From: Microbacterium abyssi
GTDB taxonomy: Bacteria; Actinomycetota; Actinomycetes; Actinomycetales; Microbacteriaceae
Assembly: GCF_015277895.1 (NCBI RefSeq)
Contig: NZ_CP063815.1
Coordinates: 2,418,001 to 2,482,000 of the forward strand
Length of the DNA stretch: 64,000 nucleotides
Reading direction: 5' to 3'
Shown: positions 62,483-64,000 of the stretch, in pieces
Layout: the number at the start of each line of letters is the position of its first letter
Position numbering within the stretch: position 1 is the stretch's first letter
Program-made: the position numbers and the translations under genes
The notes under the pieces: model-generated
What the model was told of the DNA's origin: nothing
Seen by the model: only the letters and a program-made list of their open reading frames with translations
The model's database searches: none

Positions 62483-62509
62483 TAACGGATCCTGAGCATC
62501 TGCCGATAG
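62483..62509 (+). promoter_or_regulatory. Sigma-28-type promoter of the flgB operon
   Basis: TAAC (62483-62486), 15 bases, GCCGATAG (62502-62509). It lies 77 bases before the flgB start, just after the sorting-signal gene, so rod genes are transcribed separately from the SipW-type operon. Confidence 0.92.
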
Positions 62510-62585
62510 ACGAATGCGAGCAGGGAGCGCTCGACTGACTCGGCCATGGATCGGCCGCACCACCCACCGACGGGAAACCGGGTTC

Positions 62586-62927
62586 GTGTTCGATTCAGTG
62601 ACCATTTCGGCACTCTCCAGTGCCCTCGACGGTCTCGCGCTGCGCCAGCGCGCCATCGCCGACAACATCGCCAACGTCAACACCCCGAACTATCACGCCA
62701 AACGGGTGCAGTTCGAGGAGGCTCTCGCAGACGCCGTCGCATCCGGAAGCGGCAGCGTCACGGCCACGGTCGGCGAATCGCTCGAGCCGACCCGCCTGGA
62801 CGGCAACAACGTCAACCTCGACACCGAGACCCTCTCCAGCGTCGACACGATGCTGCGTTACCAGTTCGCGACGCAGGCGATCAATGGATCGTTCTCGTCC
62901 GTGCGCACCGCGATGAGGACATCATGA
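62586..62927 (+). CDS. flgB: Flagellar basal-body rod protein FlgB
   Basis: A 113-residue proximal-rod protein with ALDGLALRQRAIADNIANVN followed by TPNYHAKRVQFEEAL, the rod-family signature, and the C-terminal helix MLRYQFATQAINGSFSSVRT. The start is GTG 62586 (FDSVTISALSSALDG); no strong ribosome site is seen and GTG 62598 is possible. It overlaps flgC by 4 bases. Confidence 0.93.
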   Translation: MFDSVTISALSSALDGLALRQRAIADNIANVNTPNYHAKRVQFEEALADAVASGSGSVTATVGESLEPTRLDGNNVNLDTETLSSVDTMLRYQFATQAINGSFSSVRTAMRTS

Positions 62928-63316
62928 CCTTCGACGCCATCGGGATCGCCGGCACCGGGCTCACCGTGCACCGCAAATGGCTGGATGCCGTCAGCGACAA
63001 CATCTCGAACATCAACACCGTCACCGCGACCGACGACGAGGCGTTCCGCCAGCGGTACGTGCTCGCGCAGACCAGCGCGGACTCCCCCGGCGTGTACGTC
63101 GCGGGCACCGCGCTCGGCAGCGCAGAGGGGCGGCTCGTGCACCAGCCCGACCACCCGCTCGCGGACGCCGACGGCTACGTGCGCTACCCCGACATCGACC
63201 TCGGCGATCAGATGAGCCAGCTCATCCTCGCCCAACGCGGCTACCAGGCCAGCGCCGCGATCGTCGACCGCGCGCGCAACGCCTACGAAGCCGCCCTGCA
63301 GATCGGACGCAGCTGA
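62924..63316 (+). CDS. flgC: Flagellar basal-body rod protein FlgC
   Basis: A 130-residue rod protein. The N-terminus is FDAIGIAGTGLTVHRKWLDA with VSDNISNINTVTATDDEAFR. The conserved YVRYPDIDLGDQMSQLILAQ and RGYQASAAIVDRARNAYEAA form the C-terminal helix. The HQPDHPLADADGYVRYP element is diagnostic for FlgC. It is coupled to flgB and shares one base with fliE. Confidence 0.95.
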   Translation: MTFDAIGIAGTGLTVHRKWLDAVSDNISNINTVTATDDEAFRQRYVLAQTSADSPGVYVAGTALGSAEGRLVHQPDHPLADADGYVRYPDIDLGDQMSQLILAQRGYQASAAIVDRARNAYEAALQIGRS

Positions 63317-63621
63317 TGGCATCGGTTTCCGGCATCGAGGGCATCTCCTCGGCCTTCTCGCTCCCGCAGATCCCCTCGGTCGACACCTCGTCGACCGGCG
63401 ACTCGGCATTCGCCTCGAGCCTCACCGGCGCGATCGACGAGCTGCACTCGCTGCAGTCCGAGTCGAACACGCTGAAAGTCGCCGCAGTCACCGGCGATCT
63501 GGATGACATCCACGCCGCCATGATCGCCTCGTCCCGTGCGTCCGTCACGCTTGAGCTCGTCGCCGCCGTCCGCAACAAGGGCGTCGACGCGTTCAACGAG
63601 ATCATGAGGATGCAAGCCTGA
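63316..63621 (+). CDS. fliE: Flagellar hook-basal body complex protein FliE
   Basis: A 101-residue protein joining the MS ring to the rod. It shows the FliE C-terminal pattern: LKVAAVTGDLDDIHAAMIAS, SRASVTLELVAAVRNKGVDA, FNEIMRMQ. ATG 63316 overlaps the flgC stop by one base and its stop overlaps the fliF ATG. Confidence 0.95.
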   Translation: MASVSGIEGISSAFSLPQIPSVDTSSTGDSAFASSLTGAIDELHSLQSESNTLKVAAVTGDLDDIHAAMIASSRASVTLELVAAVRNKGVDAFNEIMRMQA

Positions 63622-64000
63622 TGCCCCAGGCCGTCCAGAATGTGTTCCAGCGGATCGGGCGCGTCATCGCGGGCTTCACGCTCGCGCAGCGCACGATCGC
63701 GATCATCGGCGTCGCCGTGCTCGCGCTCGGCATCTTCGCCCTGTCCAGCTGGCTCACCCGCCCGACGCTCACGCCGCTGTTCTCGGGGCTGAGCGCCTCC
63801 GACGCGAACGCCGTCGTCGAACAGCTGCGCTCGGCATCAGTGCCCTATGAGCTCACCGAGGGCGGCACGACCGTGCTCGTCCCGGAGACAGAGGTCTACG
63901 ACCAGCGTCTGACCGCCGCGGCCGCGGGCCTGCCCACCTCGAGCTCCGGCGGATACTCGCTGCTCGACGACATGGGCGTCACGACCTCCGAGTTCCAGCA
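63621..64000 (+). CDS. fliF: Flagellar MS-ring protein FliF (3' end cut by window edge)
   Basis: The first 126 residues of FliF. After RIGRVIAGFTLAQRTIAIIG and the first transmembrane helix (IGVAVLALGIFALSSWL) come TPLFSGLSASDANAVVEQLR and SVPYELTEGGTTVLVPETEV, the ring-building motif-1 domain shared with YscJ proteins. ATG 63621 overlaps the fliE stop. The remainder lies beyond the window. Confidence 0.95.
   Translation, partial: MPQAVQNVFQRIGRVIAGFTLAQRTIAIIGVAVLALGIFALSSWLTRPTLTPLFSGLSASDANAVVEQLRSASVPYELTEGGTTVLVPETEVYDQRLTAAAAGLPTSSSGGYSLLDDMGVTTSEFQ

Overview
The window is high-GC DNA from an actinobacterium. Codon use, the very frequent gcatccg/cggatgcc words and the gene content (guaB3 beside guaB, HNH/DUF222 nuclease, SipW-type peptidase, iniBAC-like genes, flagella) fit Microbacteriaceae and most likely Microbacterium. 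That assignment is inference from content, not a search result. Coding density is high, no gene-free stretch exceeds 300 bases, and I saw no tRNA, rRNA, CRISPR array, prophage or insertion sequence.

Region by region. 1-9.1 kb: the end of an ABC ATPase, a glycerophosphodiesterase, a Bax-inhibitor-1 membrane protein, a GlsB-type small membrane protein, an ECF42-type sigma factor with its DGPF partner, a family-4 glycosyltransferase, guaA, a DUF3817 protein and a glyoxalase-fold protein. 9.1-18.1 kb: a giant secreted nuclease/5'-nucleotidase, SURF1, guaB3, a DUF2277 protein and guaB, so the branch from IMP to GMP is well represented. 18.2-25.9 kb: a branched-chain amino acid ABC importer (livH, M, G, F on plus; the binding protein on minus) with an epimerase-like gene between, then rarD.

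25.9-37.1 kb is the most unusual region. It holds two converging operons resembling an expanded mycobacterial iniBAC locus. On plus: a membrane-anchored Hsp70-like protein, an ATPase-LuxR regulator (IniR-like), an IniB-N-domain protein and a four-helix membrane protein. On minus: a 424-residue Asp-Asn-Ser repeat protein, an 80-residue acidic protein and two dynamin-like GTPases (IniA-like and IniC-like). The two IniB-type proteins share a C-terminal module, and the operons collide in a 180-bp antisense overlap.

37.2-45.5 kb: groES under two CIRCE operators, a THUMP-like methyltransferase, and a tightly overlapping minus-strand series running sensor kinase, degenerate GGDEF protein, tsaB, rimI, tsaD and two membrane proteins. 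45.7-50.5 kb: a family-2 polysaccharide synthase coupled to a GH18/chitin-binding protein, then an OmpR-type response regulator.

50.6-64 kb: a flagellar locus. fliW-flgL-flgK-flgN run on minus; a flagellar sigma factor, an HNH nuclease, fliC-fliD-fliS and flgB-flgC-fliE-fliF (running off the end) run on plus. Three transcription units carry the same promoter, TAAC-N15-GCCGATAG, a clear match to the sigma-28 consensus. Between fliS and flgB sits a five-gene operon for SipW-type secretion: two proteins with TasA/CalY-like signal peptides, one further exported protein, a Ser-His signal peptidase and a protein with a LAxTG sorting signal.
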